A stretch of DNA of 35,556 nt from an uncultured Kordiimonadaceae bacterium (GTDB lineage: Bacteria; Pseudomonadota; Alphaproteobacteria; Sphingomonadales; Emcibacteraceae): NCBI GenBank assembly GCA_937914685.1, contig CALDNY010000264.1, forward strand, positions 1 to 35,556, in the 5' to 3' direction. The notes beneath the pieces were generated by a model that searched no databases, was not told the origin of the DNA, and saw only the letters and a list, made by a program, of their open reading frames with translations. A program made the position numbers and the translations under genes. Positions 34,468 to 35,556 of the stretch are shown here, piece by piece (position 1 is the stretch's first letter; each line of letters begins with the position of its first letter).

Positions 34468-35130
34468 ATGACCAGCAAACTAATAAAAATAAAAGAAAAA
34501 ATAAAAGCCGCAGCCCAATTAAGCAGTCGCAATCCAGAAGATATTACATTAGTTGCCGTTTCCAAAATCCACACCGCCCAAACAATCATAGAGGTCCTAA
34601 AAGAAGGCCAGCGTATTTTTGGTGAAAACCGCGTACAAGAAGCGGCACAAAAATGGCCCGCGTTAAAAGAACAATTCTCAGGGGTAGTTCTTCATCTTAT
34701 CGGCCCCCTTCAATCCAACAAAGTAAGACAGGCTTTATCGCTTTTTGATGTGATTGAAACTGTTGACAGACCAAAACTTGCCCGTGCCATTGCTCGAATT
34801 TCAATGGAAACGGGAGAAGTTTGCGATATATATATTCAAGTTAATACAGGCCTTGAAAGCCAAAAAGCGGGGGTCGCGCCGGAGCAGGCCGATGCCTTAA
34901 TTGCCCTTTGTCAAGATGAGCTAAAATTATCTGTAAAAGGCGTAATGTGTATCCCGCCCGAGGGGGAAGATCCCGTTAAGCATTTTAAATTATTAAAAGA
35001 AATTGCCCAAAGAAATAAATTAAGCGTGATTTCCATGGGTATGAGTGGTGATTTTGAAAGTGCCATTGAACACGGTGCGACCCATGTTCGGGTCGGCACC
35101 GCCATATTTGGTTCTAGGCCTAGTCATTAA
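34468..35130 (+). CDS. YggS/PLPBP-family pyridoxal-phosphate homeostasis protein
   Basis: The 220-residue fold-type III PLP protein has no known catalytic activity and buffers cellular PLP. The PLP lysine is Lys33 in 'TLVAVSKIHTAQTI'. Family blocks 'FGENRVQEAAQKWPAL', 'LHLIGPLQSNKVRQAL', 'VNTGLESQKAGV', 'VKGVMCIPP', 'SMGMSGDFESAIEHGATHVRVGTAIFG' are complete. It is divergent from the ThiE-like gene and overlaps the convergent thioesterase gene by four bases. Confidence 0.95.
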   Translation: MTSKLIKIKEKIKAAAQLSSRNPEDITLVAVSKIHTAQTIIEVLKEGQRIFGENRVQEAAQKWPALKEQFSGVVLHLIGPLQSNKVRQALSLFDVIETVDRPKLARAIARISMETGEVCDIYIQVNTGLESQKAGVAPEQADALIALCQDELKLSVKGVMCIPPEGEDPVKHFKLLKEIAQRNKLSVISMGMSGDFESAIEHGATHVRVGTAIFGSRPSH

Positions 35131-35555
35131 AGGATCATGCAGGTGGCAGAGCCGTATGCATAAATTTTTCCGTCGGCGTCTTTGATAACCCCTTCTGATA
35201 CCGCAAGACGCCGCGTACAATTAATAATATTACCCTCGGCAATTAAAGCAATATCAACCGGTATGGCTTTGAGCATTTTTACATTCAATTCTATTGTGCT
35301 GTAGTTCACACCCGCCTCGAGCATGGTATGGACGGCGCAGCCCGTAACCGTGTCAATGACCGTTGCCATAAAGCCGCCATGGACGCCCCCCATAGGATTT
35401 AAATGCCGATGATCGGCTTTAACTTCAAAGATCACATTGCCTTTTTTAACAGAAACGCCTTTCATAGGGATCGTATCCGCCATAGCAGGGTGTGGCAATT
35501 CATCAGCGATCATTGATTGTAATAATTGTAATCCGCTCATTTTACTAATGGACAT
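35127..35555 (-). CDS. PaaI-type hotdog thioesterase
   Basis: The 142-residue hotdog-fold protein belongs to the PaaI/YdiI thioesterase group, which hydrolyses acyl-CoA esters. The motif 'HLNPMGGVHGGFMATVIDTVTGCAVHTML' carries the conserved H-G-G and the catalytic Asp of the central helix. 'YSTIELNVKMLKAIP' and 'YAYGSATCMIL' complete the fold. The ATG lies one base from the right edge, so the true start may be further upstream outside the window; Met6 is another option. The substrate is not determinable. Confidence 0.85.
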   Translation of the reverse strand: MSISKMSGLQLLQSMIADELPHPAMADTIPMKGVSVKKGNVIFEVKADHRHLNPMGGVHGGFMATVIDTVTGCAVHTMLEAGVNYSTIELNVKMLKAIPVDIALIAEGNIINCTRRLAVSEGVIKDADGKIYAYGSATCMIL

Positions 35556-35556
35556 C

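Noticed and set aside
1-35556. Mobile elements, CRISPR arrays, tRNA or rRNA genes
   Set aside because: I looked for transposase or integrase proteins, regularly spaced repeats and structured RNA genes and saw none.

Overview
The window looks like a chromosomal segment of an AT-rich, Gram-negative, probably marine alphaproteobacterium. Evidence for this is the block DUF3576 lipoprotein - leuS - lptE - holA, the outer-membrane barrel proteins and the MsrPQ methionine sulfoxide repair system. The order-level assignment is inference. I see no tRNA, rRNA, CRISPR array, transposase, integrase or attachment site. Coding density is high and most genes fall into short operons.

Layout: (1) 1-1546, a truncated YceI-like protein and a DUF481 barrel. 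(2) 1581-4898 (minus), an operon-like run msrP - msrQ - yjbQ - Tat-exported class V aminotransferase-fold protein. (3) 5017-8081 (plus), uup - iodotyrosine-deiodinase-like flavoprotein - DinB-fold protein. (4) 8105-11200 (minus), two abutting POT peptide transporters. (5) 11335-13813 (plus), an M14 carboxypeptidase and an APC permease. (6) 13835-15366, a fumarylacetoacetase divergent from a MarR regulator, with a clear promoter and operator-like repeats. (7) 15374-17047 (minus), hemN behind an FNR-type box and a lone Lrp effector domain. (8) 17119-24605, a complete histidine-utilisation cluster (hutF, hutC, hutU, hutH, hutG on minus; hutI divergent) with three HutC-like operators. (9) an NSS-family symporter. 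(10) a saccharopine/lysine dehydrogenase-family gene divergent from an Lrp regulator. (11) 27839-32549 (minus), holA, lptE, leuS, DUF3576. (12) an unrecognised outer-membrane protein, a degenerate ThiE-like protein, the YggS PLP-homeostasis protein and a PaaI-type thioesterase at the right edge.

How it fits together: much of the window is for eating peptides and amino acids. Peptides enter through the POT pair, a metallocarboxypeptidase may trim them, and amino acids enter through the APC and NSS carriers. Histidine is degraded to glutamate by HutH-U-I-F-G, the five-step route through N-formylglutamate. Tyrosine-derived fumarylacetoacetate is hydrolysed by FAH, halotyrosines may be dehalogenated by the IYD-like enzyme, and lysine or saccharopine may be handled by the SDH-family enzyme. 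Each catabolic block carries its own regulator (HutC, MarR, Lrp). I found no obviously new multi-gene defence or mobile system. The most unusual items are the IYD-like dehalogenase, the predicted leaderless FNR-controlled hemN, the ThiE paralogue lacking metal-site residues and the unrecognised barrel protein with a structured upstream region.
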